Positions 26,832 through 36,589 are shown, counted from the first letter of the stretch. The stretch: DNA of 64,000 bases from Danxiaibacter flavus (GCF_041060425.1 NZ_JAULBC010000002.1:310001-374000), one strand, 5' to 3'. Numbers and translations: made by a program. The notes: generated from the letters alone by a model not told the origin.

Positions 26832-27131
26832 ATGATTACAGTTATGGACAAAGTGAGTGTTGCATCTGTTGAGGACTTCAACAAACTTGTAAACATAATT
26901 TCACAGGTTGGATTATTCAGCGGCGAATCAAACAAACAATTGCTACCAAAAAAAAAGATAGCAGAATGGCTTCAACAATTTGTGGACATAGATGACAGCA
27001 GTAAACCATTTACTGACACTATATATGAAGTATCACACAAGCCTGATACCGGTCTTCAACACATTCATGATTTCACCAAACAGCACATGGAATATGGTGA
27101 TAGCGATTTTGACGATCTGCGCATGAAGTAA
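26832..27131 (+). CDS. Hypothetical 99-residue protein
   Basis: An acidic 99-residue soluble protein (MITVMDKVSVASVEDFNKLV at the start, ending 'GDSDFDDLRMK'). It has several charged helices and no signal peptide or membrane segment. I do not recognise a family. Codon use and composition look like a real gene. A second Met at position 5 is an equal start. It is convergent with the Bcr/CflA gene, with 4 bp between them. Confidence 0.6.
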   Translation: MITVMDKVSVASVEDFNKLVNIISQVGLFSGESNKQLLPKKKIAEWLQQFVDIDDSSKPFTDTIYEVSHKPDTGLQHIHDFTKQHMEYGDSDFDDLRMK

Positions 27132-27135
27132 GACC

Positions 27136-28377
27136 TTACAACTTACTTATCATATCGCCCGTTTCTTCATTTACAACAGCTGCCGTCGCACGAATGCGGA
27201 TAATTCTTCTGCCCGTCATCAGCACGGAAAAACTGCTTATTGCACAACATGCCATAATGCATGTCATCGGCAATGCGGTACCGTTAGCAAACACATTTAC
27301 CAAAGCAGAGCTAAGGGTACCCACACCCATTTGTATGGCGCCCATTAATGCGGAAGCGCTGCCTGCGTTGCGACTGAATGGTGCCAGTGAAAGCGCTGAC
27401 GAATTGGGGAAAGTAAATCCCTGGCAGCAGAGAAAAACAAAAATGAGAAAAATGGTGCTGAACAGATCCCATACGCCGGCAATTGTGCCTGCAAACAACA
27501 AAATGCCTGTTGATGATTGGGCAAGTAACGCGATGCGAATGATCTGCTCGCTTTTAAAATTTCGCAGCAACACACTGTTTAGCTGACTGGAAATAATAAG
27601 GCCTAGTGCAATCAGCGCAAATATCCAACCGTACTGCTTTTCCGTAACGTTGTATATTTTCATAAAAACAGCAGGAGAACCGGCTATATATGCGTACAAC
27701 CCTGCCGTTGCCAAAGCCCCGGTAAATGCGTAGGTAACAAACTGAGAATCTCTTATAACATCCCGGAAATTACCCAAGATAACTCTCGGCTTAAGTGAAT
27801 AATGCGGATCTGGCTGCCGGCTTTCCGGTAAAAAGAAATACACTCCCAGTAAAATACAAATGGCAATTAATGTAAGTACAACAAACACATAGCGCCACCC
27901 TAAAACCGCTGTAACATAACCACCCAACGTTGGCGCAATGATAGGCGATACGCCGACAATTAACATGAGCAACGAAAATACTTTTGCTGTTTCTGTTACA
28001 GAAAAAAGGTCGCGCACCATTGCACGCGAAGCCACCATGCCAACACAGGCACCTAACGCCTGCAAAAATCGCAGCACCATGAGTGCATCAGCCGAATTTC
28101 CAAAAGTACAGCCGATGGAAGTCAGCACATATAGCAACAGACCGGCGTACATAGGTTTTTTGCGCCCAAAACGATCGACCAACGGACCATAAATGATTTG
28201 TCCGACTGAAATACCTATGAAAAAACTTGATAATGAAAGTGAGATGTGTGCAATATCAGTATTGAGATCTTTGGCAATCGCAGGGAAACCCGGCAAATAC
28301 ATATCGATGGAAAAAGGCCCTATAGCAGATAACCAACCTAAAACAAAAATAATTTGAAAGTTGCTCCGTTTACTCAT
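27136..28377 (-). CDS. Bcr/CflA-family multidrug MFS transporter
   Basis: A 413-residue, 12-helix major-facilitator pump that exports drugs or other compounds with proton influx. The DHA1 family signatures are present: 'IDMYLPGFPAIAKDL' in helix 1, 'GQIIYGPLVDRFGRKKPMYAGL' in the helix 2-3 loop, and 'LRFLQALGACVGMVASRAMVRDLF' in helix 4. 'GVSPIIAPTLGGYV' matches motif C of antiporters. Monocistronic. Substrates cannot be predicted. Confidence 0.95.
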   Translation of the reverse strand: MSKRSNFQIIFVLGWLSAIGPFSIDMYLPGFPAIAKDLNTDIAHISLSLSSFFIGISVGQIIYGPLVDRFGRKKPMYAGLLLYVLTSIGCTFGNSADALMVLRFLQALGACVGMVASRAMVRDLFSVTETAKVFSLLMLIVGVSPIIAPTLGGYVTAVLGWRYVFVVLTLIAICILLGVYFFLPESRQPDPHYSLKPRVILGNFRDVIRDSQFVTYAFTGALATAGLYAYIAGSPAVFMKIYNVTEKQYGWIFALIALGLIISSQLNSVLLRNFKSEQIIRIALLAQSSTGILLFAGTIAGVWDLFSTIFLIFVFLCCQGFTFPNSSALSLAPFSRNAGSASALMGAIQMGVGTLSSALVNVFANGTALPMTCIMACCAISSFSVLMTGRRIIRIRATAAVVNEETGDMISKL

Positions 28378-28652
28378 GCATAAATGGTACGCAACTGTTG
28401 TAAATGATGGTGCTTTTTTGCGGTTACAGTGAATACCGGTATCAAAGATACAAGTCTGGACGCATGCGACGGAGAAGCAGCTTTAAAAGACGGGAAAAAT
28501 GCGGCAGACCTTTCCTTTTTCCGGTCTTCCGGCCAGTAACAATATTGCCACAGACGGATATTTATATACATTGAAAACATCTTTAATGTGCATAACTATT
28601 CGCGGTTTTCAATAATGTAATTTGTATTATTGTTAGCGTAATTTTTACCTGC

Positions 28653-28952
28653 ATGAGAACTGAACAAAATAAGATCGTGTTAAATGCGGATGAAGTGTAC
28701 TATTTTGAAAAGCGGCAGACAGGTGTTCATAATTTTTTAGGGAATTTATCCGCCATGCTAACTGAATACTGCATAACACGAAAAAATAGCCTGGCCATCT
28801 CGGATGAACCGTTGTTCAGCCTTTATAAAACCAAAGAAGGAAACTGGTATGAACCTGACGAACCGCACCAACATGCAGATATAATCCTGCGCCGTTACAT
28901 AAAAACTACGATCGATGCTATGGAGATAGCGTACGTAGAATTGAGAAGCTGA
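28653..28952 (+). CDS. Hypothetical 99-residue protein
   Basis: A 99-residue soluble protein (starts MRTEQNKIVLNADEVYYFEK, ends 'MEIAYVELRS') with no signal peptide or recognised motif. It has its own intergenic space of 275 bp upstream, shared divergently with the Bcr/CflA gene, so it may be regulated with the pump. The coding pattern appears real; the family is unknown. Confidence 0.6.
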   Translation: MRTEQNKIVLNADEVYYFEKRQTGVHNFLGNLSAMLTEYCITRKNSLAISDEPLFSLYKTKEGNWYEPDEPHQHADIILRRYIKTTIDAMEIAYVELRS

Positions 28953-29353
28953 CATAGTCAGTCTAAGCTCGTTTTTATTCCCTGTTAATTAATAATGTTT
29001 GAATTGTGCCGGCCGGAAAAAAGGATATTGTTGGCTGGGCGCTCTGGTTTACTATGAACTTCAGATAATTAATGTGCGTGTTTTATAAAAACTAAGCCTC
29101 GCATTTTACTATGCAATATGTACCCGGCAGTGCAAAAAAACAATATTGCTTACCTGCACGTAAACATATGCAGCATGATGATCACTATACACTTATGTTT
29201 ACTGGAAACTATTAACTAAACCGTGAAATCGTTTTTCGCCAAATGCTTCCTCTATAAGTTGTTAACTGTGCATGGCAGCCGCAATAAAATATTTCCCCCT
29301 ACTTTTGCGCACGTTGAAACGATGATATAACCTGCGATAAAAGATTATCCCTG
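28953..29353. other. 401-bp stretch without a gene
   Basis: I see no convincing reading frame, repeat array or RNA here. The only regulatory signal is a TACTTTTG -7 box at 29300-29307, 47 bp before the M28 peptidase start. Confidence 0.5.
29300..29307 (+). promoter_or_regulatory. Putative -7 box of the M28 peptidase gene
   Basis: TACTTTTG fits the Bacteroidota -7 consensus TAnnTTTG. No good -33 TTTG is found at 19-20 bp upstream. Transcription would begin near 29314. Confidence 0.4.
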
Positions 29354-30763
29354 ATGAAAAAAATTTTGTTTGTGAGCCTGGCTGCAGCAAGTGCTCTGAC
29401 CACACTTGCCCAGGATGGAATTAAAGGAGAAAAATTTTTGAATGATGTATCCTACCTCGCATCGGATAAATTGCAGGGCAGGTTCCCGGGAACAAAGGGT
29501 AATAAAATGGCAGCAAAATATATAGCCCGCCAGTTCAAAGACGATGGATTGAAGAAAGCGTTCAACAGTTATTATCAGCCATTTGATGTTGTAGTAAAAT
29601 TAGAACCGGCTAAAAATAATTTTATTAATCTGCAGGGCGCAGGCAATCTTACGTTCAGCAAAGACTATAGCCTTTTTTCTTTCTCTGGCAATGGAAAAAT
29701 TGATGCTCCTGTAATATGGATAGGAAATAATGTTGAAGCGTTAAATGCGACCGATATACAACATAAATGTGTGGCGGTTTGGAGGTCAAAAACAAACAAC
29801 GACTACGACATTGCCAGGCAGGCAGGAGACCATGGAGCTGCTGCAGTAATATTTATTACTCCGGATACACTGGATGTAAAAGATGTATTGGTACGATTAA
29901 GGCCGGGCCAGAAAGCAACGCTTGGCATTCCTGTTTTTCATCTTAAAAGAAGAGTATGGGAGGACAATTGGAGCAATTATTTTTCCAGTAGTCGAGCAAA
30001 CAAAAATGAAAATTCAGGTAAAACATCATCGGTACACATTACCGCGTTTGTTGACATTCAACCTAAAAAAGTTACAGCGAACAACATAGTGGGCATTATT
30101 GAAGGGAGTGATGATCAGCTTAAAAACGAATACATTGTACTAGGTGCGCATTACGATCATCTTGGCTGGGGTGGCTACGGTACAGGATCTTTAAAACCTG
30201 ATACAGTTGCAATCCATAACGGAGCGGACGATAATGCATCAGGCACTTCTGCACTGCTTCAAATAGCCAGGGAACTTGCTAATAACAAATCTCTTTTGAA
30301 GCGTAGTGTTTTAATCGTAAGCTTTAGTGCAGAGGAAGAAGGTCTGCTGGGTTCTTCTTATTTTGTTAATCACCTGCCCGTTGATCAATCTGCCATCAAA
30401 GTAATGATCAACATGGATATGGTTGGACGATTAAATGCAGAGCAACAACTTTACATGGGTGGTGCGGGAACTTTTCCCGGAGGAGTTGCATTAATGAAAC
30501 AGTTGGGCGAAGGCAGCGGGTTAAATCCTGTAGTACATGCCGGCGGTGTAGGAGGATCCGATCACGTTTCATTTTACAGAAAAGGTATTTCTGCTGTTGG
30601 CATGCATACCGGAGGACATCCGCAATATCACACGCCTGAAGATGATGCACCATTAATTAATAAAGAAGGCGCGGAACTGGTGTGCCGTTATATTTATAAG
30701 GCAATTGAATCTCTTGCCAACAGAACGGAAGAATTTAAATTTATTAAGCAGGATGGAGATTAA
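29354..30763 (+). CDS. Exported M28-family aminopeptidase
   Basis: A 469-residue zinc peptidase with a signal peptide (MKKILFVSLAAASALTTLAQ). A PA-like insert occupies about 60-215. The di-zinc M28 core follows, with ligand motifs 'VLGAHYDHLGWGG' (His), 'HNGADDNASG' (bridging Asp), 'SFSAEEEGLLGS' (catalytic and ligand Glu), 'NMDMVGRL' (Asp) and 'PQYHTPEDD' (His). It removes N-terminal residues from peptides in the periplasm or outside the cell. Confidence 0.95.
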   Translation: MKKILFVSLAAASALTTLAQDGIKGEKFLNDVSYLASDKLQGRFPGTKGNKMAAKYIARQFKDDGLKKAFNSYYQPFDVVVKLEPAKNNFINLQGAGNLTFSKDYSLFSFSGNGKIDAPVIWIGNNVEALNATDIQHKCVAVWRSKTNNDYDIARQAGDHGAAAVIFITPDTLDVKDVLVRLRPGQKATLGIPVFHLKRRVWEDNWSNYFSSSRANKNENSGKTSSVHITAFVDIQPKKVTANNIVGIIEGSDDQLKNEYIVLGAHYDHLGWGGYGTGSLKPDTVAIHNGADDNASGTSALLQIARELANNKSLLKRSVLIVSFSAEEEGLLGSSYFVNHLPVDQSAIKVMINMDMVGRLNAEQQLYMGGAGTFPGGVALMKQLGEGSGLNPVVHAGGVGGSDHVSFYRKGISAVGMHTGGHPQYHTPEDDAPLINKEGAELVCRYIYKAIESLANRTEEFKFIKQDGD

Positions 30764-30792
30764 TCCACTAAATAAATGAACAGTCAGGTTGA

Positions 30793-30942
30793 TCAGTTAT
30801 AGGTTTTTTCACCTGGTGAAGGTTCAAGGACAGGAAGAATTTCTTCTTCATCAACCAGCCACAATACATTCATTAAATAGTAAAGCTCACCGCTTATTAA
30901 CACGGAATTGCCATTGTCCGGCTTTTCATTAGGTATTGTCAT
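30793..30942 (-). CDS. Candidate 49-residue acidic small protein
   Basis: An uninterrupted frame on the minus strand from ATG (30940-30942) to TGA (30793-30795). It encodes 49 residues beginning MTIPNEKPDNGNSVLISGEL, with an amphipathic middle 'YYLMNVLWLVDEEEILPVLE'. The composition looks protein-like rather than random, although no family is recognised. It is convergent with the M28 gene, with 29 bp between the stops. Confidence 0.45.
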   Translation of the reverse strand: MTIPNEKPDNGNSVLISGELYYLMNVLWLVDEEEILPVLEPSPGEKTYN

Positions 30943-31277
30943 AAGTTGTAAAACTAAATTAAAGCTGATAATCTACTCGGGGCCCAGCCTTAAAATGGTT
31001 ATAAATTTAAGGATATTGCCCGGATATATTCCCCAAATATATTCTCAATTAAGTAAACTTTCAAAGGCGATTTATGCACAACTTATCACACATCAATACT
31101 CAAACGAATAAACGGATAATGGTGATATGTTAAATCGTTTTGCGGATCGTGAATCCAGGCCATGCATAATTTCATTTTACATAACGTAACATAACGGTGT
31201 TTGGCATTGCATACAGAACAACATCACTTTCCGGAATAAAATGCGTTTGTTAAAATATCAGAGGAATTTTCAAAAGC

Positions 31278-31739
31278 ATGTTAGTTAGTTTTTTAATGAC
31301 AACGAATAAAAACCTTGAAAAGCCTAACTTTGGAACAATGCGTCTTCAGTGGATCACATACAGTTTAGTTGCTTTTTTCCTTATTTTTTTACACCCGGCC
31401 AATGCAGTAAAAATAAAAAATGGCGAAGCAGAAAAGGTTTCTCTCCCGGAAACCACCAACATTGCGGGTGCAACTTTTTCTGTACAAAAAAATGTTCATG
31501 TAAAGAGTCAGGGGTACAAGGCATCATCCGGCAAACACCTGCTGTTGCAAAATATTTTTGAGACGGACAATTTTGTTAATTACCACAATCCAAACAATCC
31601 GGTTTCTTTTCTGCATACAACGCACACTGATAACCGAAACAAGGAGAATATAAAAGCACCTGCATTACCGCTGCATAAAACATTTTCACTTGTTCAGTTA
31701 AGTACGATTCTACTATTTCCCAATCATTTTTTCTGGTAA
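31278..31739 (+). CDS. Hypothetical exported protein
   Basis: A 153-residue frame (or 147 from the Met at 31296). A hydrophobic segment 'WITYSLVAFFLIFLHPANA' at about 25-43 looks like a signal peptide with an unusually long N-region. The mature part is short, polar and of no known family, and the end is hydrophobic ('LSTILLFPNHFFW'). Whether it is a true gene is moderately uncertain. It is on the same strand as the antiporter gene downstream. Confidence 0.45.
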   Translation: MLVSFLMTTNKNLEKPNFGTMRLQWITYSLVAFFLIFLHPANAVKIKNGEAEKVSLPETTNIAGATFSVQKNVHVKSQGYKASSGKHLLLQNIFETDNFVNYHNPNNPVSFLHTTHTDNRNKENIKAPALPLHKTFSLVQLSTILLFPNHFFW

Positions 31740-31921
31740 TTTTTTAGCGTAAATAACATCGGTGATTTGTTGCTGCAGCGGTGTAAACATGCCTTGTATT
31801 TCTATACATCGGTGACTACATTTATACTGTCGTGCACAACAAACAGTTCGTAAAGCTTGTTCAATATTGTGCTACGGCTGCAGAAGTTTTATTTTATAAT
31901 TATTCAATCCGGCAAAAAAAT

Positions 31922-34144
31922 ATGATTCATATACCACAACTAATTATTGATCTTGGTTTGATACTGGCAGTCGCGGCTGTAGTTACACTTCTTTTTAAAA
32001 AATTAAAACAACCGCTGGTATTGGGATATATCATTGCGGGATTACTGGTAAGCCCTAACTTCAAATTATTCCCCAGCATTACGGATCATGAGAACATTGA
32101 AGTATGGGCAGAGATTGGCGTCATCATCCTTTTGTTCAGCCTCGGACTTGAATTTAGTTTTAAGAAGCTCATAAAAGTAGGCGGCTCCTCGTCTATCACG
32201 GCCCTGGTGCAGATCATTTGCATGATCGCCCTCGGCTATCTGACAGGTCAACTGATGCACTGGTCTCAAATGGATAGTATTTTCCTGGGAGCTATTCTTT
32301 CTATGTCTTCAACAACGATCATACTTCGTGCATTTGATGAATTGAATGTAAAAAACAAAAAATTTGCAGGTGTTGTATTTGGCGCGCTGATCATTGAAGA
32401 TCTTGTTGCCATTGTGTTGATGGTATTGCTGTCAACCATTGCCGTGAGCAGGGAATTTGCGGGCTGGGACATGCTGCTTTCTATTTCTAAATTGCTGTTC
32501 TTTTTAATTCTGTGGTTTGTCTCGGGCATATTTTTTATTCCCACTTTTTTAAAGAAAGCAAAAGTTTTGATGAATGATGAAACCATGCTCATCGTGTCCC
32601 TCGGCTTGTGTTTTGTAATGGTTTTTCTTGCCGGCAAAGCAGGTTTTTCGCCGGCGCTGGGTGCATTCATAATGGGCTCAATCCTGGCTGAAACAAGACA
32701 GGGTGAAAAGATAGAACATTTGGTAGCACCTGTTAAAGACCTTTTTGGGGCAGTATTCTTTGTTTCCGTAGGTATGCTCATCAATCCTTCAACTTTGCTG
32801 GATTATATCTGGCCGATTCTTATTGTTACACTTATCACTATCATAGGTAAAACATTCGGCACAATGCTTGGCGCATTGATATCCGGGCAGCCTTTGAAAC
32901 AGTCAGTACAAGCCGGTATGAGCCTTGCGCAGATTGGTGAGTTCTCTTTCATTATTGCAACGCTCGGTGTTACGCTTAAAGTGACCAGCGATTTTCTTTA
33001 TCCCATTGTGGTTGCCGTATCCGCTATAACAACATTTACAACGCCTTACTTTATCAAGGCTTCAACTCCGGTGTATAACTGGCTGGAGAAAAAATTGCCA
33101 CCCAAACTCATCAACAAACTCGCGGGCTATAGCAGTGCAACAGACTCTATCAGATCAGTGAGTGATTGGCGGGTAGTCGTTCGCGCAACTGTCGTACAGG
33201 TCATTGTTTGTTCCGTTATTCTAACCGGGGTTTCTCTTATTGCATCGAGATATATTTCGCCCATGTTTGCTTCAGGTAAAAACGGCAACTGGATCCCACT
33301 GATCATAACCGTTGTTACGATCCTTATTTCGTCGCCATTCATATGGGCACTTGCAATAAGAAAAATACAGCCGGAAAAAACAATAAAACTATTATCGAAC
33401 GCGAAGTATAAAACACCTCTGCAGGTTCTCCAGCTGATCCGTATATTGATTGCAATGTTTTTTGTGGGGATGATCCTGAATAACCTTCTCTCCTCTTATG
33501 TTGCATTTGGTGCGTTCATTCTGGTAGCAATTGTTATTGGTTTTAATTACAAGAAACTACAACTGGTATACGACAAAATTGAACAGCGTTTTATCAGCAA
33601 TTTTAATGAGAAAGAAAAAATGCAGGAGAAAGAATCGGGTTCCCATCTTGCGCCCTGGGATGCACACATGGCAAGCTTTACACTGAGTCCTGATTTTACA
33701 CAAATCGGTACTACGCTGAATGAACTGCAACTGCGCGAAAAAATGGGTATCAATATCGTTCTCATCAAAAGGGGCAATTTTACAATAATGTTGCCTCAAC
33801 GAGATGAAAGACTTTATCCTTCTGACATATTGCACGTAATAGGGACTGATGAACAACTGGAAACATTCAGAAACTATTTGCAGGAACATTCCAAACAAAC
33901 GCCTGTGCATGTTTCAACAGAAGATGATATTCTGCTTCAGCAAATGGAAGTAAAAAAGGACTCGGAATTTGTGGGCAAAACAATTAAAGATTCTGCTATT
34001 CGCGAACGGACGAAAGGCTTGGTGGTGGGGATAGAGCGCGATGGTAACCGCATTCTAAATCCTTCGTCTACATTGGTTTTGCATGAAAAGGATGTGTTAT
34101 GGATAGCAGGCAACCGGAAAAGGCTGCGGCTCCTCGCGAAGTAG
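31922..34144 (+). CDS. CPA2 monovalent cation:proton antiporter (KefB/KefC-like) with RCK-C domains
   Basis: A 740-residue inner-membrane protein. Twelve or so helices fill residues 1-390 with CPA2 patterns 'GYIIAGLLVSPNFKLFP', 'LLFSLGLEFSFKKL' and 'IEDLVAIVLMVLL' (the conserved Asp). A second hydrophobic block (about 415-560) precedes two TrkA-C/RCK-C-like modules (about 590-670 and 680-740). No NAD-binding RCK-N domain is evident between them. It probably exchanges K+ or Na+ for H+ under control of a ligand bound to the RCK-C parts. The ATG at 31922 fits the first helix; the frame extends to 31832. Confidence 0.92.
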   Translation: MIHIPQLIIDLGLILAVAAVVTLLFKKLKQPLVLGYIIAGLLVSPNFKLFPSITDHENIEVWAEIGVIILLFSLGLEFSFKKLIKVGGSSSITALVQIICMIALGYLTGQLMHWSQMDSIFLGAILSMSSTTIILRAFDELNVKNKKFAGVVFGALIIEDLVAIVLMVLLSTIAVSREFAGWDMLLSISKLLFFLILWFVSGIFFIPTFLKKAKVLMNDETMLIVSLGLCFVMVFLAGKAGFSPALGAFIMGSILAETRQGEKIEHLVAPVKDLFGAVFFVSVGMLINPSTLLDYIWPILIVTLITIIGKTFGTMLGALISGQPLKQSVQAGMSLAQIGEFSFIIATLGVTLKVTSDFLYPIVVAVSAITTFTTPYFIKASTPVYNWLEKKLPPKLINKLAGYSSATDSIRSVSDWRVVVRATVVQVIVCSVILTGVSLIASRYISPMFASGKNGNWIPLIITVVTILISSPFIWALAIRKIQPEKTIKLLSNAKYKTPLQVLQLIRILIAMFFVGMILNNLLSSYVAFGAFILVAIVIGFNYKKLQLVYDKIEQRFISNFNEKEKMQEKESGSHLAPWDAHMASFTLSPDFTQIGTTLNELQLREKMGINIVLIKRGNFTIMLPQRDERLYPSDILHVIGTDEQLETFRNYLQEHSKQTPVHVSTEDDILLQQMEVKKDSEFVGKTIKDSAIRERTKGLVVGIERDGNRILNPSSTLVLHEKDVLWIAGNRKRLRLLAK

Positions 34145-34148
34145 ATTG

Positions 34149-34289
34149 AACCACGGAGGCACGGCGACAAAAAGACACATAGGCGTTATGTTTTACTTCG
34201 CTGAAATGTCTGAAAAAAAACAAAATGCAATTTGATTATAAGTAAAAAAGCGTTGTGAACTCTTTGTGTCGTCCTGCCTCCGTGGTTCC
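34149..34289. repeat. Word array, family J1 (ACCACGGAGGCACGG), inverted pair
   Basis: AACCACGGAGGCACGGCGAC-type sequence at 34149-34172 begins 4 bp after the antiporter stop. Its complement lies at 34262-34289 (GTCGTCCTGCCTCCGTGGTT). The 90-bp spacer shows no gene. Confidence 0.8.
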
Positions 34290-34341
34290 AAAAAAACTTT
34301 GGTCAGGTTTTTGCTTAGTGTGCGAAAAATACTTTCATTTC

Positions 34342-34584
34342 ATGGATAACCTGTGCTTCATCAGCAATTTTGAGGAAATTAAGACTACGAGAACTTTTGT
34401 GCAATATCCATCACCAGAACAGTTTGGAGACTATAAAATATTCATAGGCGGCAATTTTATTTTTGTAGAAAACGCGAAAAACGTCGTGGCGCGATTCAGC
34501 TTTTCCAACTTTTCCACCAATATAGACGATGAACTAATTGAAAGGTCCATCCTTCTCATCAGAAAGCGCTATCCGTATTTCTAA
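34342..34584 (+). CDS. Hypothetical 80-residue protein
   Basis: From the ATG at 34342 an 80-residue soluble protein is encoded ('MDNLCFISNFEEIKTTRTF' at the start, 'LIERSILLIRKRYPYF' at the end). The frame extends upstream to 34255, but that part is the complement arm of the J1 array, so I use the inner start. There is no known family. Patterns of alternating polar and hydrophobic residues favour a real small protein. Confidence 0.45.
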   Translation: MDNLCFISNFEEIKTTRTFVQYPSPEQFGDYKIFIGGNFIFVENAKNVVARFSFSNFSTNIDDELIERSILLIRKRYPYF

Positions 34585-34609
34585 AGCGGGGCGGGTTTCA
34601 CCCGGCGGG

Positions 34610-35260
34610 CAGGAAGACGGCGAGGGTTTCACGCAAAGACCGCAAAGGAGTAAAGACGCAAAGGATTGATTACTTAACTCATTTTCATTTCAATATTTGG
34701 CGACCCTGGTTTCACGCAGCGGCCGCAAAGAAGCAGCGACGCAACGGCCAGACCTTCACGCAGTTTTTTATTGTTTGTGTTTCACGCAAAGACGCAAAGG
34801 AGCAGCGACGCTAAGGATTGATTATTTAACTCATTTTCTTTTCAATATTTAGCGACGGTAGTTTCACGCAAAGAGTGCAAAGAAGCGGCGACGCGAGGGC
34901 TAGATTTTCACGCAAAGATCGCAAAGGAGCAGCGACGCAACGGCCAGACTTTCACGCAGTTTTTTATTGTTTGTTGTTTCACGCAAAGACGCAAAGGAGC
35001 AAAGACGCAAAGGATTGATTACTTAACTCATTTTCATTTCAATATTTGGCGACCGCAGTTTCGCACAATGAGCGCAGAGAAGCAGCGATGCAACGGCCAA
35101 ACTTTCACGCAGTTTTTTATTGTTTGTTGTTTCACGCAAAGACGCAAAGGAGCAGCGACGCTAAGATTGATTACTTAACTCATTTTCATTTCAATATTTG
35201 GATTTGGCGACCGCAATTTCGCACAATGAGCGCAGAGAAGCAGCGGCGCGGCGAAACTTC
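34610..35260. repeat. Higher-order repeat, family J2 (CACGCAAAGACGCAAAGG)
   Basis: Four copies of a composite unit carry GATTGATTACTTAACTCATT at 34664, 34816, 35013 and 35165 (spacings 152, 197 and 152 bp). Each unit also has TTTCAATATTTGGCGAC, several TTTCACGCAAAGACGCAAAG words and CACGCAGTTTTTTATTGTTT. No gene is inside. It forms the G/A-form arm of the array that ends at fbp. Confidence 0.92.
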
Positions 35261-35334
35261 TCATCATCTGCACATTCGCAAATTTGCACATTCACCAATT
35301 TGCCCATTGTCAATTCTCCATTTTCAATTGTCAA
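35261..35334. repeat. Word array arm, family K, abutting fbp
   Basis: Bases 35264-35310 repeat TTTGCACATTCGCAAATTTG-type words and 35311-35334 TCAATTCTCCATTTTCAATT-type words. The fbp stop codon (35335-35337) lies in the last such word. Confidence 0.75.
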
Positions 35335-36345
35335 TTAAATCAAGCATTTTTCCAGCTCCTCCATCATGTCTTTACTTCCAATAAAGAATGGAGTTCTTTC
35401 GTGCAAGGCAATGGGTTGTTTATCCAGTATTCGTTGTTTCCCGTCAGTTGCCTGACCTCCGGCAACTTCAACAATAAAAGCCAGTGGGTTGCATTCATAC
35501 AACAATCTCAATTTGCCGTTAGGTTGTTGTTTAGACGCGGGATATAAAAATATACCTCCTTTTATCAGGTTGCGATGCACATCGGCCACCATGCTTCCTA
35601 TATAGCGATTAGAATATGGGCCACCCTGTTCTCCTGCCTTGTGCTGGCATTGATCAATATATTTTTTTACACCTTCTTCATAATTGAAAAAATACCCGTG
35701 ATTAACGGAGTACACATTGCCGTTGGTCGGGCACTTGATATCAGGATGACTAAAGCAAAACTCACCAATAGAGGGATCCAGTGTAAAACCATTTACACCT
35801 CTTCGCGTAGCATAAACCAACATGGTTGAAGATCCATAGATAATATACCCGGCAGCAATCTGTTTAACACCTGGCTGAAGAAAATCGTTCAGTGTGCATG
35901 GGCTGCCTATTTCACTCGTGCGTCTGTAAATGCTGAATACAGTGCCGATAGATACATTTACATCAATATTGCTGCTGCCATCCAGCGGATCAAATAGTAC
36001 GACATATTTGCTGTTACAACTTACTTCATCATCAAATATTTGTATGTCATCACATTCTTCACTGGCAATTCCTGCGCAGCTAATGCCATGCTGCAAAACT
36101 TTTATAAATTCATTGTTGGCAAACTCATCCAGCTTCTTTACATCTTCGCCCTGCACATTCACGGCTCCTATTGAACCCAGAATATCAACCAGTCCTGCCT
36201 TATTTACTTCAACGTTTATGCGCTTGGCAGCCAGCCCGATCTCTCTCAGTAATGTGCTTAGCTCTCCCGTTGCATTCGGGAAATTGCGAAGCTGTTGAAT
36301 AGTGAATTCGTCCAGCGTTAATGCCTGTCTGTTAGTTAGCTGCAT
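35335..36345 (-). CDS. fbp: Fructose-1,6-bisphosphatase, class I
   Basis: A 336-residue gluconeogenic enzyme that hydrolyses fructose 1,6-bisphosphate to fructose 6-phosphate. The metal and substrate motif 'VVLFDPLDGSSNIDVNVSIGTVFSIY' is intact at about 115-140. The 6-phosphate-binding part 'NRYIGSMVADVHRNLIKGGIFLYPA' and 'KLRLLYECNPLAFIVEVAGG' with the second metal-binding Glu are present. It is divergent from pckA, with 277 bp between the starts, so the two gluconeogenic genes may share control. Its stop codon sits in a family K array word. Confidence 0.97.
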   Translation of the reverse strand: MQLTNRQALTLDEFTIQQLRNFPNATGELSTLLREIGLAAKRINVEVNKAGLVDILGSIGAVNVQGEDVKKLDEFANNEFIKVLQHGISCAGIASEECDDIQIFDDEVSCNSKYVVLFDPLDGSSNIDVNVSIGTVFSIYRRTSEIGSPCTLNDFLQPGVKQIAAGYIIYGSSTMLVYATRRGVNGFTLDPSIGEFCFSHPDIKCPTNGNVYSVNHGYFFNYEEGVKKYIDQCQHKAGEQGGPYSNRYIGSMVADVHRNLIKGGIFLYPASKQQPNGKLRLLYECNPLAFIVEVAGGQATDGKQRILDKQPIALHERTPFFIGSKDMMEELEKCLI

Positions 36346-36589
36346 GTTAGTTTTTTATGGAAGCTACAGAATTGTAACAGCCCAGCCGTCATGTACTTTA
36401 TGTAAACGTGTGCGCAAAAAAGCTTCATTTTCAAACTTTTTTTTCTTGTTTAATGTTTGCCGCTTCTTGCCTGCAATTGTTCAGTTTTTGCGCCGGTTGT
36501 TTAGAAAGTTTCCTGTTCGTTTTCGAAAAAAATTGTTTTTGTTCAATATGTATTACAAACACAGTAGTTTTTTACTAACATACGATTGT

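Noticed and set aside
26723..26875. 50-residue frame upstream of the 99-residue hypothetical gene (MFALRKTKAQRETGEHN...)
   Set aside because: It overlaps the better gene at 26832 in another frame and ends in a Cys/Tyr-rich stretch typical of out-of-frame reading.
28374..28580. 68-residue minus-strand frame overlapping the Bcr/CflA start
   Set aside because: It lies over the promoter region of the pump gene, has no family similarity and an unlikely composition.
31349..31561. Alternative frame in the exported hypothetical gene at 31278
   Set aside because: It is Cys/Phe-rich and without a signal peptide; the 31278 frame fits an exported protein better.
34610..35260. CRISPR-like appearance of the CACGCAAAG array
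   Set aside because: Repeat units are degenerate, spacings are 152-197 bp rather than 60-75 bp, the between-unit sequence is itself repeated, and no cas gene is present.
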